NCBI RefSeq assembly: GCF_001039355.2
Contig: NW_019773836.1
Location: 263,736 to 327,735 of the forward strand
DNA: 64,000 nt
Reading direction: 5' to 3'
Source of the DNA: Lingula anatina
Lineage: Eukaryota > Brachiopoda > Lingulata > Lingulida > Lingulidae
The position numbers and the translations under genes are program-made. Below the pieces are notes generated by a model. The model saw nothing but the letters and a program-made list of their open reading frames with translations. It was not told the origin of the DNA and did no database searches. This document shows, piece after piece, positions 24,126-35,513 of the stretch. Numbering within the stretch: the first letter of the stretch is position 1; each line of letters begins with the position of its first letter.

Positions 24126-27100
24126 ATGAAGAAAAGTGATTTAGTAATGTTCTTAGCATGGGGAATTGTCGCGGGTAAGTCATGTATATATTTACTTCAT
24201 TAAAAAGACGCATTGGCTCTAAAGACTGGCCTCCATCAGGTACAATGTATTCCAATAACACCCTTGTAATTATGTTATCATTATCAAAACCGGCAAACTG
24301 CGAGAGAAAAGGACGTATTTTAAAAGGTAATTCTCATCTGAGAAGTCCTTTATTAGGTGAACTGTGGATAGTTTGTTACCTCACATTTGTACTTAAATTA
24401 CCCAGAGAAAGATCCCTCAAAAATAAGACCTACACCTATTACAGGGGTGCCTGTAGTGGGGCAGACGAGTTTCCTCCATTGCAGCCGCAAAAGGGGCTAC
24501 AGATACGGAGGAGAGAACGATATATATTCAGTAACGACAAGCAGTGCGACAGAGTGCGCGGTATGGTGTTTAAAGCGGTCCGTGTGCCAGGCGTTCAACT
24601 TCAAACCATCAGCCCGCCTGTGTCAACCGTATTTAGGCTTTAATGCAAGTGATTACACCTATGGTATTTTGATGGATTCGGAGTGGGACCTGTGGGTGTC
24701 TAAGGTAGAATCTCTCTCTCTCTCTCTCTCTTAAACACACACACACACACACACACACACATACGTTCTAGACGTCTGAAAATCAGGGCCTGTATAAACA
24801 CCACTAATTTCGCCAATTCTACTCATTTACTCGTATTTTGCGCTGTTTAGTTCGATACTCATACTTATGCTAATGGTACGTGATCATTTTGATTTAAACA
24901 AAGCACATATTACATTTTCGGAGTGTGGTAATACCAGGGTATTAAACAATACCTCGCCTCCAGACAATATTTCTATTAAACGCAGGCCCGTGGGGAGAGG
25001 GGTTCAAGGAACTCGAAAGAACTGCTCCCTTTAGTCTGGAAAGGGTTCACTCTGAATATAAAATTAAATTGAGTCCATAACATTTTATTTAATTCATTTA
25101 TTTATTTATTTATCTGACTATTAATTAATTTATTTGTTTATTTATTTATTTATTTTTCAGATTGTATCAGACAAAAATGGCTTCACAGGTATGATGATTT
25201 TAATTTCAAACTTATTGTTTTGAATTTTGTAAATCATGTTGTTTTACTTCTTATATTACAAATGCTTTTTTTTTTTTTCATACCTGCAAGTTTAAAGCAC
25301 TAAATGCACTATCCCTAAATATTTGATAAAATATATGTGCCTCAGTTCATATGATTATTTTATAATTATTTAAAAAGTTTGTTTCTGAACTTTTTTGGTC
25401 GAGTGCATATGCACAATTAAAAGTGGCGTGCTCAATTCGTATTTCTAAACAAATACATTAACAAATTGGCAGGTGAGTAAATTAATTAATTCATTAAATC
25501 ATTAATGATGATCTGTTATAGCCCCAATCAACTTGGCTGCGAATCCTTCCTTTGAAACTGGGACGACTGACTTCTATCAACCATTCTACACCTCCTTCAC
25601 TCCGACCAACACGATGGCCCACACTGGGCAGTGGTCAGCAAGGGTTAACTGTTCAGGGACCGGTGGGGTGAGACAGAAGGTGACGTTCCCGAGCGGGTAG
25701 GTCTTACTTTGTCTGTTTTACTTCTCTCTGGCCACGGGGAGTCCTTGTGCCCTAGGTTCTAGATTTCGGTATTGCCAGCTCGATTTTGATTTCACATATA
25801 ACCCACATCAGCAATACCGACTCTAGCCACCACCTGCCAAAAAAAAGATCAGTAAAAGAATTTTTCGTCTATTTCAGTTCAATTAAATCAATGTCATAAT
25901 CTACTCAAGTACAGTAAGCAATGTCCTGAAAGACTATCGTTGTCTGTCTTGTTATAAAACAGACACAATGTTTTGTTAATGTTTATTTTAAAGTCTGTTT
26001 GCATTTATTTACAGAACTAGATTCCTCACAGCTTCCTTGTGGAGTTTCGCTAACGGCGTTACCTTGCAAGAATCAAACGACTTCTCTCTCTATGTGGACC
26101 TTTGGGTAAGTTAAAAATTTTAGATAGCAAAATTTTCTCCTCAATCACAAAAGCATACCGTACCCAAAAGCGCAGGATTGCATTCTCTTATTAAATCGTT
26201 TTTTTTTTAGTTTTGAGTCACGTTTGTCATGCATAAGACATAGATAAAAGCTGGTGAATTTTACATGTGACTGTAAGAATTAAAAATTCAGAAGACGAAA
26301 ACGAGTTTATACATATAATTTTTCAATTAGACTAAATGGTATTGAATAGCGTTAGTATAGGCACGTTTACTATGGTGATAAAGAGGAAATTGAGAAAAGA
26401 AAAAGGTGTACATAAAAGACAAACTTACAATGTATTTGCAATGTATTTGCATGTCTTAAAGCAAAGCACGTACACGAGTTTCCCTTGCCTGGCTATTACC
26501 AGGAAGTAGCCATTGTGTGCGAAGTAAAAAAAAGCTATTCTGATAACAGGCTTTGTTCCACTTACGTACCTGCCTCTGCAAGGTTCAGAATAGGGTGGCA
26601 CATGACCCTCCCAGATTTTGATAAAAATTGGTGCATTTGTTCTTGTAAATATTCATAAATCTAACGCGTAAAAGTCATCCAACTAACAAACGTAAAACAA
26701 AATCAATCAATGACGACATCGATTAGAAAAAGTTATCTTAGAAGCATAAATTATGTTTCCATTATCATTTATGTGTTTTATATATTGTAATGGGATTGTG
26801 GGCGGAATATATGCTAAAACGCTTTTTAGAAACTTTCCAGTTGGCAACGACGTCAGGATAATCATGATTAGCCTTTTTTACAAGTTTAATATGAGTTAAA
26901 AACAAAAGGGATATGCAGTTTATTTTTGTGTCTTTTAAATTAAGAATATCGTCTGCGTCTTTGCTGTCTCTGTATATGTGATATTTTGTTCCAAAATGCA
27001 TTTTACAAATAGCAGATGACAAACGCACAGACAAAATTCTTTAACCAAAAGGCGATGTGTAGAGTTGAAGATTAAGTCCACGATCACGTAGTAGACCTTA

Positions 27101-27582
27101 TGCACATATTGCGTAAATATCCGTTATCAGGCTCACAGATAGTGATATTTCAATAGATACCCGCATATGTCTACGGCTATTTCATGAGACACTGGAGAAA
27201 AATGCACATGATTAATCTGCTGCCCTGGTAGAGGGTACAAATCGTGTACCCAGCGGGTAAAAATCGTGCACCAGACGGGTAAAAATCGTGTACCAAGCGG
27301 GGACAAATCGTGTACCAGCCAAAAGATAAAATCAAATAAATTTTGAAATTATATTCATCATAATTTCTCTTTATCTTCCATATATCCCTACAGCTCAGCA
27401 ATGGCACTTGGGTGTGGCAAAACACCGCCAGCTTCACCCCCGGGACTTCTGCCGCGTGGGAACAGCGCGTGGTGACGGTCACCTCTGAAGTGGACATGGA
27501 CTATGCTCTGGTCCATGGCTTGTGTAGACGTCGGTCTGGGGAGGCATTCTTTGATGACATGGTAGTCACTGCTAGTCCTTAA
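24126..27582 (+). CDS. Secreted PAN/apple-like plus CBM-like domain protein (copy 1)
   Basis: Exons: 24126-24174, 24445-24704, 25161-25188, 25522-25696, 26015-26105, 27394-27582, giving 263 aa. The first exon encodes a short signal peptide (MKKSDLVMFLAWGIVAG). Exon 2 encodes a PAN/apple-like module with the spacing ECAVWC...VCQAFNF...LCQPY (Cys54, 58, 64, 76). Exons 4-6 encode a beta-sandwich module resembling CBM_4_9 carbohydrate-binding domains: NPSFETGT near its start, MAHTGQWSARVNCSG, FLTASLW, and the closing GEAFFDDMVVTASP. The inferred role is an extracellular glycan- or protein-binding lectin-like factor; no catalytic domain is seen. Intact in all exons. It is followed by AATAAA at 27887-27892. 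Intron 2 starts with a (TC)n(AC)n array next to the donor site. The family assignment rests on motif pattern, so it is less sure than the gene structure. Confidence 0.82.
24714..24760. repeat. (TC)n(AC)n microsatellite next to a splice donor
   Basis: A TC array followed by an AC array starts about 10 nt after the exon 2 donor (24705) of PAN-CBM copy 1. The same position in copies 2 (about 32335-32396) and 3 (about 41507-41562) has the same compound array with different lengths. Confidence 0.9.
25085..25156. repeat. Imperfect (ATTT)n tract before exon 3 of PAN-CBM copy 1
   Basis: T-rich tetranucleotide tract that runs directly into the acceptor of exon 3 and forms its pyrimidine tract. Confidence 0.8.
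27233..27320. repeat. Four-copy 22-bp minisatellite of near-palindromic units
   Basis: Four 22-bp units in intron 5 of PAN-CBM copy 1, starting at 27233, 27255, 27277 and 27299. The first unit is GGGTACAAATCGTGTACC plus four bases, so it is an inverted GGTACA/TGTACC pair around AATCG. Copy 3 has about two units at 43837-43882. Confidence 0.85.
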
Positions 27583-27886
27583 GGTCCGTCCGGAAAACAC
27601 GCTTAGAAATGAACATGCTATTCCAATTTTGCGAGTTTAAAATATGTTTGGAGTGTCAGGAACGCCAAATGTCCCAAAGTGAATACTGCTCAGAAGTCAA
27701 ACAAGTCCCTTCAAAACTGTCAAGGTCAAATTTGCAGTATTACCGGCAATATAGGTTTACCTAATTGGTTAGAAGGTGCAAATTGTCCCAAAAGGATAAA
27801 TAATTATATGCTTTTCACTGTCGACTTACAAAAAATGGCTCATTTAGTTTGCTTAACGGTATTCAATATTTATTATTTTATATTTT

Positions 27887-27892
27887 AATAAA
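27887..27892 (+). promoter_or_regulatory. Polyadenylation signal, PAN-CBM copy 1
   Basis: AATAAA about 305 nt after the stop, conserved in copy 3 (44445-44450) within a shared block ending AAATTTATAAACAATCATTA. Confidence 0.5.
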
Positions 27893-29082
27893 ATTTATAA
27901 ACAATCATTACACTTGCGATTATGGAAATGATTTGAAACGATATTGATTACGAGTGATGTGTTCTTTTGCTGGTACCTTTATGGTCGAGGCTTTGTGAAT
28001 ATGGGTCTGGACTAAATATGGGCCAGGGTATTATATATACTGATTCGTGAAGGCAATCTTTTTGACCATATCTGTATTAATTATTTTAAAAACCAAACTT
28101 TTTTATTTTGAAAATAATGTTTGCCATCTGAAAGCAAATTTCATTTTAAAAGATTCAGTGAACTGTCTGAGAACGACGCTCATACTGTTATTACTGCGCG
28201 TCACATAGGCTGCTACTTCAATCAGTCCTTTGTCTTCATCAGTGAATGTCTAAGCAACGCCATGCTATACGATTTATTTCACCATTTCTTTTTCATTTTT
28301 TAACATGCATATTTATAGTTCGTCTGGTCGACGAATGGTCTACAAATTCCATATAGTTGAGTTCTTAATCTGTGTTCTCTGCAATTACATTTTTTTTTTA
28401 ATTTTTATTTTGTGAGCACAAGGCTTTATAAGTTAGAAGTATTTACTCAATTATGTTATGTTTCAAAGCGTTGAATATGATAGTTTAAAATGGGAAATAC
28501 AATGGTTTTAGTCCGCTATTGATAGAAGTCTTGAAAACGCATTACTGGTACACTTTTTATGCATTTAAATGCAGCTTTGGAAGCTGGTATTGATCGTTAC
28601 GAAAGAAGTATATAAAAGACGATCAAATTCCAATTCAACAGAGCTTCCTATTCATTCAATATCTCCTTTGACAAGTAAAACAGAACACGTTTAGGTGATT
28701 TTCCTGCAGTGGCTATTTGAATAAAGCCCTTTTTATCAATTTTGCGCACACAATTATAAAACCCTCGCTTGTAATGCTATTTTTAACATTTGTAATAACA
28801 TTTCTTTTAAACTACGATGTTTGCACATTGAAAACCGATCAATTGAGGCGATTGTTCCCAGGTTATAATTAGATGTTTTGAATTCACATGTGATTATACC
28901 ATATTCTGTTAATCATTTTCGTACATCTCATTCCATCTGGATTGTTTTTAATCAAACGTTGATGTCTTGAATGGCCATGTCGAAAAAACTATCCAAGACA
29001 TCAAAACATCAATATTTCTTTAGTCATTAATTTTTCTGTAATTATATTGTGAATATCAATTTTACATTGGAATGGTTAAATC

Positions 29083-29403
29083 CTTTCTGTAGAAGTAAAC
29101 CTCAATTTTGATGTGGTTGCTATGTTCTACTAAAAAGAATCTGTCATACTACATGTACCACTGGTTTATTGACCTTTTTTCGTGTTGGGAAGTAATAAAG
29201 TCCATTTTAACCCCAAAAGTTCTAGTTGGCCAGTTTTTGCAGTCCTTTCTGTAGGATTAAAACTCATTTTAGAGGCGATTGCTGTGGTCTACTTCTCAGA
29301 ACATGCCATATGTACTCTGGTTTTATGACCCTCTTTGTATTGGGATCCAATATATTCACTTCAAAACCACAAGACTCAAATTCGCTAGTTTTTACTGCAT
29401 GAA
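29083..29403. repeat. Ancient two-copy tandem repeat (about 160 bp unit)
   Basis: Two diverged units each open with TCCTTTCTGTAG and share, in order, a GGTTGCT/GATTGCT...TCTAC block, TCTGTCAT/ACATGCCAT, CTGGTTTATTGACC/CTGGTTTTATGACC, and CAAAA/CAAGA before a TTTTTGCAG/TTTTTACTG end. The same pair occurs after copies 2 (about 36040-36355) and 3 (from about 45500), so it predates the array. Confidence 0.6.
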
Positions 29404-29623
29404 CAATGGTGCACTTGGTGGTTGCTGATACTTTTTCACGTAAGGGAATCGGCTCTTCGATTATTATAACTTAATAACATTGTAAAGCTCTACTTTTTAA
29501 CGGCAAATAATTACTGCCATAAGTTAGGTCATACTGAATTCTTAACATGTAAAGATGTTAGGCCATCTTTCCTCTTGACATTATCCTTTCTGGTCTTCTG
29601 TTTTATTTACTTACTTTTATCAA

Positions 29624-29945
29624 AAACTAGAAAAGCACTCCGAGAGCGCAGACCTCCGCCAATCTCCACCCAATGACGTTTCACCCCTAAATTTTCATTC
29701 TATAATGGTTAAGTTTTTTTTTTTTTTTTTTTTTTCATTGTTGATTATTGATAGATTATTGATTCAGATCACCACCAAAAACTAATCACTTCTAGGTTAA
29801 CCCATTTCTGAAATACCCTGAAAATTCCATCGAAATTCATCCATAACTTTCTGAGTTGATGACAAACAGGCAGACAGACTGAAAGACAGACAGACAGACA
29901 AACAAACAGGGGTGAAAACATAACTTCCTTGGAGGAGTTAACAAG
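29624..29945. mobile_element. Retroelement-like 3' end fragment private to copy 1 spacer
   Basis: A block with GAGAGCGCAGACCTCCGCCA near one end, a T-run, then AATTCATCCATAACTTTCTGAG, a GACA/CAAACAAACAG array and CTTCCTTGGAGGAGTTAA. This arrangement is reminiscent of dispersed non-LTR or SINE 3' ends in invertebrate genomes, which is my recollection and not a database match. The corresponding spot after copy 3 (near 47915) reads straight through without it. Confidence 0.5.
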
Positions 29946-30452
29946 TACGTGCTTTTCCTTTTTTATTGAGATTTTATGTAAAATCTTTTTAATTATTTTA
30001 CAAACATAATGTAATATAAAAGTAATGATAATATATGACATTACTTAGAATCTCTAAAACCAAGCCGCGCATTCCGCGCAAATACCCATTCTACAGAATA
30101 CATAATATTTGTAACAACCTTTTTCAAAGCTTCTACTTGTACTATGTACATGGTCGATCACTTCAATAAAGGTTATTTATAAATATATCGTTTCTTCGTA
30201 TAACTAAGATTTACAACTAAGATTTACAACAAGTTATACAATGAACAGTTTTACCTGTAAGTTACCAATCAGAGCAGATTACGCACGTCACAGGAAGAGA
30301 TTCAAACTTGCACATCTGACTGCATGTACTTTTCTAATAGAGACATCTACCGGAAGCAATACAAAGCAATCTCAACTAACACAGTACATCGTCACACTAT
30401 CTTTTCAAATGACTTTTATGTTTTATTTTTAATTTATTCGTTTTTCCTTCAG

Positions 30453-30634
30453 GCCGCCGTGTTTACCTCGGGGAGTCCCTTGCAAAGATGGAGCTGTTCC
30501 TGTTCTTCGCCAGCTTGCTTCAGCAATTCTCGTTTAAAATACCCGCCGGGGAAGAGAAGCCGAGCCTAAAGACCACGTGGACACTCGTGCGGTCTCCAGT
30601 ACCCTATAAGGCTGATTTGCACAGGAGGCGCTGA
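30453..30634 (+). pseudogene. Stranded P450 exon 9, copy E1 (heme Cys changed to Tyr)
   Basis: A 182-nt exon 9 with an intact acceptor, frame and TGA, but no other P450 exon within reach on its left; the nearest exon 8 is in gene 4, 8.6 kb away. Its left flank is the tail of P450 gene 4 intron 8 (from about 30230), so it came by genomic duplication, not retroposition. The codon for the axial heme ligand is TAC (30464-30466) where gene 4 has TGC, giving RRVYLGE. Even if spliced to an exon 8 the product could not form the thiolate-heme centre. It may be a pure relic or an alternative last exon. Confidence 0.85.
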
Positions 30635-31756
30635 ATATACCTGTGGTCTTGATTGAAAAAATAATATACATTCGATTATTGTCATTCAAATCTCCAAAGA
30701 CAGAAGAAAAAAGCTTTTGCTACATAGTGCAATGCCGCCGAAATATTAGCTCACTTATCCTACGCTGTGCTGGGGGTTGTCCCTGTGCACTGTCGCGGTA
30801 ACCGTCGAAATTACATTGTCGCCCATGTGGCGTTTACCTCATTTTAACAATAGAACAATAGAACTGGTTTTTAATATATTTGCTATGACGAAAGCAAAGA
30901 GCCCTTAATTGCTCTATGCTTGGCACATGGATATATCAATAATTGAATTATGGTTTTAAGTCACAGTTAATATTTATGGACAAGAAAGCCAGCCCGCTGG
31001 TTCAATCAATGCGAAGACGCTGTCGGCATTTGGTGGCCAAGCTACGAAGATATATTTCTTACGAACATAAAAACAACTTAAATTCCTGCTAGTTTAAAAC
31101 TTTGATTAACCAAAAGAAGGCAGGCATTATTCGTTCAAATAAATGGCTTAGCATAACAAAGCATTATTTATTTTCGAATATTTTTTCCGCCAAAACTAAG
31201 TAATGCAATCAAATTTTCCTGCGAGTATAATGACATAAAGGTATTTGTTACCGTATATATGTTACGTACAAAAATCTATACATCCATTAGTCTGGGTTGT
31301 AATAGTATACGAAAGGCCTGTCGCAAATATATATATATCATACAAAGGGTTTGAAAAATCGAGCGCTGGTGAGACAAAGAGACAAATACGAGGTAAACCA
31401 TGGGGGGTGGGGGGGAAGCTAACTGAGGTGACAAGGCCAAACGATTATAGACTCTAAGGTGGGTAACGAGAGCCCGCGTAACTTTAGCCGACGTAAAAAT
31501 CTATGATAATTCCGGAGAATTGAATACAACATTACTCCTTGAGTCGATTAAGGGGGAGCCAAAGTCGAGGCAGAATTCAAAAAAATTTTTGCTCTTTCCA
31601 AGGGGGATGCTTCGTTTTCAAAAGAGCTCGAGGCGAGCTTCTTTTAAAAAAATATTTACATAATGAACTTGTTTATCGTTAATTTCGCCACATTCAAGTC
31701 ATTTTACGTCCAGCTGGTTCATAACATGTCCACCGCTGTATTTCAAACTGGCAAGA
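30635..31756. other. Spacer between stranded P450 exon E1 and PAN-CBM copy 2
   Basis: Homologous to 23132-24125 and 39714-40895, without the foldback element. It probably holds the promoter of copy 2. No exon is seen. Confidence 0.6.
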
Positions 31757-32903
31757 ATGAAGAAAAGTGATTTAGTAGTGTTCTTAGCATGGGGAATTGT
31801 CGCAGGTAATTCATGTATTTACTGGCCTCCATCAGGTATTCGAATAACACCCTTGTAATTATGTCAACATTATCAACACCGGCAAACTGCGAAAAAAAGA
31901 CGTATTTTAAAAGGTAGTTCGCATCTGAGAAGACCTGTATGAGGTGATCTTTTTAGTTGGCTTTATACCTTTTTATTGTACTAAAATTTCCAAGAGAAAG
32001 ATCCCTCAAAAATGAGACAGTACAGGCAAGTGCAAGCCTACACTTATTAGCTACACTCGCTTTACAGGTGTATCAATAGCAGGGCAGACGACTTCCCTTC
32101 ATTACAGCCGCAAAAGGGGCTACAGGTATGGAGCAGAGAACGATACGCATTCAGTAACAACAAGCAGTTCGACAGCGTGCGCGGTAAGGTGTTCAAAGCA
32201 GTCCGCGTGCCAGGCGTTCAACTTCAAACCAATGACCGGCCTGTGTCAGCCGTATTTAGGCTTTAATGCAAGTAATTACAGCTATGGTATTTTGATGGAT
32301 TCGGAGTGGGACCTGTGGATGTCTAAGGTAGAATCTCTCTCTCTCTCTCGCTCTCTCTCACACACTCCCCCTCACACACACACACACACACACACGCGTC
32401 CAAAACGTCTAAAAATCAGGACCAGCATAAACACCACCTTATTCTAATTCTATGCATTTACTCGTATTTTATGTTTTTTAGTTAGACACTCATGTTTTTT
32501 TATGATTTTGGTACATTATAATTTTGCTTTTGTAATTTTTTTAACAAAAGCACATGTTGAGCCCATGCGCAAGTGTCATTTTTATTTTCATATTTTTTGC
32601 AGAGTGTATCAGACAAAAGCGGTGACACAGGTATGATCATTCCAAATGTGTTGTTTTAATATTTTAAAATCATGCCATTTTGCTTTTAACATTTCAAATA
32701 CTGTATTTTTGCATGAGTTTAAGGTACTAACTGTCGTTTTCTGGGCATTTTAATGGCTTAAACCTTAAATCTGATATCCAGTAAGATGCATTTTTTTCAG
32801 AGCTTGCATCCACATTTATTTATTTATTTGCTCTGTACATATAAATGCATATTTAAAAACTGGTCGACGTGCTCAATTCGTATTTCAAAATAATAGATGT
32901 GAA

Positions 32904-32951
<48 letters not shown>

Positions 32952-35513
32952 CAATTGCAGCTACCGTCAACTTGGTGGTGAACCCTTCCTTTGAAAATGG
33001 CACAGTTGACTACGAAGCATACGGCAACTCCTTCACTCCGACCAACGCGATGGCCCACACTGGGCAGTGGTCAGCAAGGGTTAACTGTTCAGGGTCAGGT
33101 GGGGTGAAACAGCGGGTCACGTTCCCGAGCGGGTAGGTCTCATGTCACGTGATTTACTGCTCTCTGACCTTTAGGGTAGCTGTAGGCTTGTCGGTTAGAT
33201 GATATTTGAATTAAAAAAAACCCTGTGGGATTTGAGATGATCAAGCTGTCTACTCTTATGTAGCTACCCCGCCTCTGAAAAGCTGTCCTTTTCTTTGATT
33301 TTATAAACGATAAGACTACAGCGCCTCCTGTGGTCAGGGAGTAGTGCTGTACCATGTACAGACCTAAGGGGGCAAACTAACTTTTCACGAACTTTAGCCC
33401 GGCCAGAAATTAAATTTTAGACCAAATTTTTTCTTCGTCTACTTCATTTCAAGTAAATCGATATCATGGTCTACAGTAAGCACTGCCCTGAAACACTATA
33501 GATGTCTTTCTTGTTTTAAAACAGACACAATATTTTGATACTGGTTTATCTCAGGTCAAAGTTGAGTAAAGTTTTGGTCTAAAAGCCTGTGTGTGTATTT
33601 ACAGAACTAGATTCCTCACAGCTTCCTTGTGGAGTATCGCTAACGGTGTTACATTGCAAGAATCAAACGACTACTCTCTCTATGTGGACCTTCTGGTGAG
33701 TTTAAAATGTACGTTAATTACAATCTTATATAGCAAAATCACAAAGGTATACCGCACCCAAAAGCGAAGGATTGTATTTTCCTGTTAGCCCGTTTTTTAA
33801 GTTTCTGTTAATTTCACAAGTGACAGTAAGAATTAAAAATTTAGAAGACGAAAACGAGCTTAGGCCTATACATAGTCATTTTTCAATTAGACTAATGGCA
33901 TTGAATAGCGTTAGTACAGGAATGTAACTATGGTGGTAAAGCTTAAATTAAAGGGATAATAACTCTTCGTTTTGGCCAAAAAATGAATTTTCCTGGAGTA
34001 AACAACAATTTTCCCATACTTACCAATGGTTAATGAATCCATTTTTACATTCAAAATTAGTCCCTGGTTTTTTTCTAAAAAGTTTGGTTTTTTGTTAAAA
34101 TCTCTAAAGAGATTTTAGCAGAGTATAGCCATCAATGGAGGTCACGTGGTCTAAAGACAAGCTCAGATATCAGAATAATAGCTTTAACTGCCGTTTTTGT
34201 GGTAAAACAGAATATATTATATTTCTATGAGTTATTCACAATGTTTTTATTGTGAAATATAGATCTCATACGAAGAGTTATTATCCCTTTAATAACATTT
34301 CCGGGAAAATGTACATATAGGAAAACGTGTACATAAAAGACAAATGTGCATTGGATAAGTACCTATGCCTTAAAGCTAAGCACGTGCACGAGTTCCCCTT
34401 TGCTGGTTATTATACCAAGTAGTATCGACTGTGTGCGCAGTAAATAAGCTATTCATAACACGCTTCGTTTCACTTAAGTGCTTAAAAATATTAATGAATC
34501 CAGTGTGTTAAAGCCATCCAATAAACAAACGTTCAAAAAATCAATGACGACATCGATTAGAAAAAGTTTACCTTAGAAGAATAATATGTGTTCTTTTTTT
34601 ATTATTCTAATGCGATTTAGAAACTAACCATTTGACAACAACGTCAGAATTATCCTTTTTAACATTTAAAAGTTAAACACAAAAGGAATATGCATTTTAT
34701 TTTTGTGCCTTTTAGTTTTAGAATTGTTGTCTCTGAATATCCGTGGTATTGTTAAAAAATCTATTTTACAAATATCACATGACAATCAGACACACAAAAA
34801 TATTTAGACAAGAGACGACGTGTAGAGTTCAAGGCCACTTATGATACCTTATGCACACACCACGTACCCTCTACCAGGGTCACAGATTGTTCTTTTTTCA
34901 CTAGATATCAGGCCTACCCATCTACCATACTCGGCACCGAATGATCCCGAATTCTCCGGTAGATCAGGTGTGCATCAGTACGCACTTCAAGTATCAGACG
35001 CGACACCGCTCTTGCCTAGTACGCGATGTGATAGTGATTATTCTCAGCGGGGTTGGAAAGTATTGCATCACCACTCAAAACTTGTTAGGGGTATGATACT
35101 GTGAAATGCGTACTGACACACACCTTGAAAACGGGTAGTGTGGTCCGATCTACCGGTGAATTCAGGATCATTCGGTGCCAAGTCTGGTAGTTGGGAGAAT
35201 CTATTCAGAGTCTATTAGCAGATTAGACGGCAAGCTTCTTAGTGGTTCACCATATTTGACCCTTGGACTAATTAGTGCACTGTTCTGAATACGGCCAATA
35301 TTTCTGTTTATCTTCCATATATCCCTACAGCTCAGCAACAACACATGGATGTGGGGAAACATCGCCAGCTTCACCCCCGGGACTTCTGCCACGTGGGAAC
35401 AGCGCGTGGTGACGGTCACCTCTGAAGTGGACATGAACTATGCTAACGTCTATGGCTTGTGTAGATATCGCTCTGGGGAGGCATACTTTGATGACCTGGT
35501 GGTCACTGTGTGA
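31757..35513 (+). CDS. Secreted PAN/apple-like plus CBM-like domain protein (copy 2)
   Basis: Exons: 31757-31805, 32068-32327, 32603-32630, 32961-33132, 33605-33695, 35331-35513, giving 260 aa with intact frames. Signal peptide MKKSDLVVFLAWGIVAG; PAN-like core ACAVRC...ACQAFNF...LCQPY; CBM-like half with NPSFENGT, MAHTGQWSARVNCSG and GEAYFDDLVVTV. Exon 4 is one codon shorter than in copies 1 and 3. The C-terminus ends VTV-stop: a deletion of about 380 bp relative to copy 1 removed the last codons, the old stop and the AATAAA, and a new TGA arose at the junction. Intron 5 carries two inserted elements (33952-34288 and 34909-35198). The predicted role is as for copy 1, an extracellular binding protein. 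Confidence 0.8.
32902..32950. repeat. (AAAT)n microsatellite before exon 4 of PAN-CBM copy 2
   Basis: Perfect AAAT array of about 49 bp ending 10 nt before the acceptor. The other two copies lack it at this place. Confidence 0.95.
33948..34292. mobile_element. TTAA-flanked inverted-repeat element (piggyBac-type MITE candidate)
   Basis: The element spans 33952-34288 (337 bp) with TIRs AGGGATAATAACTCTTCG and CGAAGAGTTATTATCCCT and a perfect TTAA on each side (33948-33951 and 34289-34292). TTAA target duplication is the hallmark of piggyBac transposition. There is no transposase inside, so it is non-autonomous. It lies in intron 5 of PAN-CBM copy 2 only; copies 1 and 3 lack it. Confidence 0.8.
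34909..35198. mobile_element. MITE, CAGGCCTACCC family (copy a)
   Basis: The left end CAGGCCTACCCATCTACC continues ACTCGGCACCGAATGATCC; the right half carries the complement (GGATCATTCGGTGCCAAGT then CTGGTAGTTGGG). The outermost right bases are degraded. It shares TGACACACACCTTGAAAACG, GGTAGTGTGGTCCGAT and the termini with the element at 47062-47597, so they form one family. About 290 bp, no coding capacity, intron 5 of PAN-CBM copy 2. Confidence 0.75.

Larger units (their letters stand above)
27583..30452. other. Spacer between PAN-CBM copy 1 and the stranded P450 exon at 30453
   Basis: Mostly homologous to the DNA after copies 2 and 3. It contains an old two-copy tandem repeat of about 160 bp (29083-29403), a retroelement-like insertion private to this copy (about 29624-29945), and, from about 30230, sequence derived from the end of P450 gene 4 intron 8. 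No exons 1-8 of a P450 are present. Confidence 0.65.

Noticed and set aside
24182-24643. 153-codon frame overlapping exon 2 of PAN-CBM copy 1
   Set aside because: It reads exon 2 in a different frame from the one shared by all three paralogues and supported by splice phases.
25765-25823. Short inverted repeat CGGTATTGC/GCAATACCG in PAN-CBM introns
   Set aside because: The arms are 9-10 bp with a loop of about 40 bp; too weak to call a structured element, although it is also present in copy 3.
27233-27320. CRISPR-like array
   Set aside because: Four contiguous 22-bp repeats without spacers in a eukaryotic intron form a minisatellite.
30453-30634. Processed (retroposed) P450 pseudogene
   Set aside because: The exon keeps its acceptor and the upstream intron sequence and has no poly(A) tail, so it came from DNA duplication.
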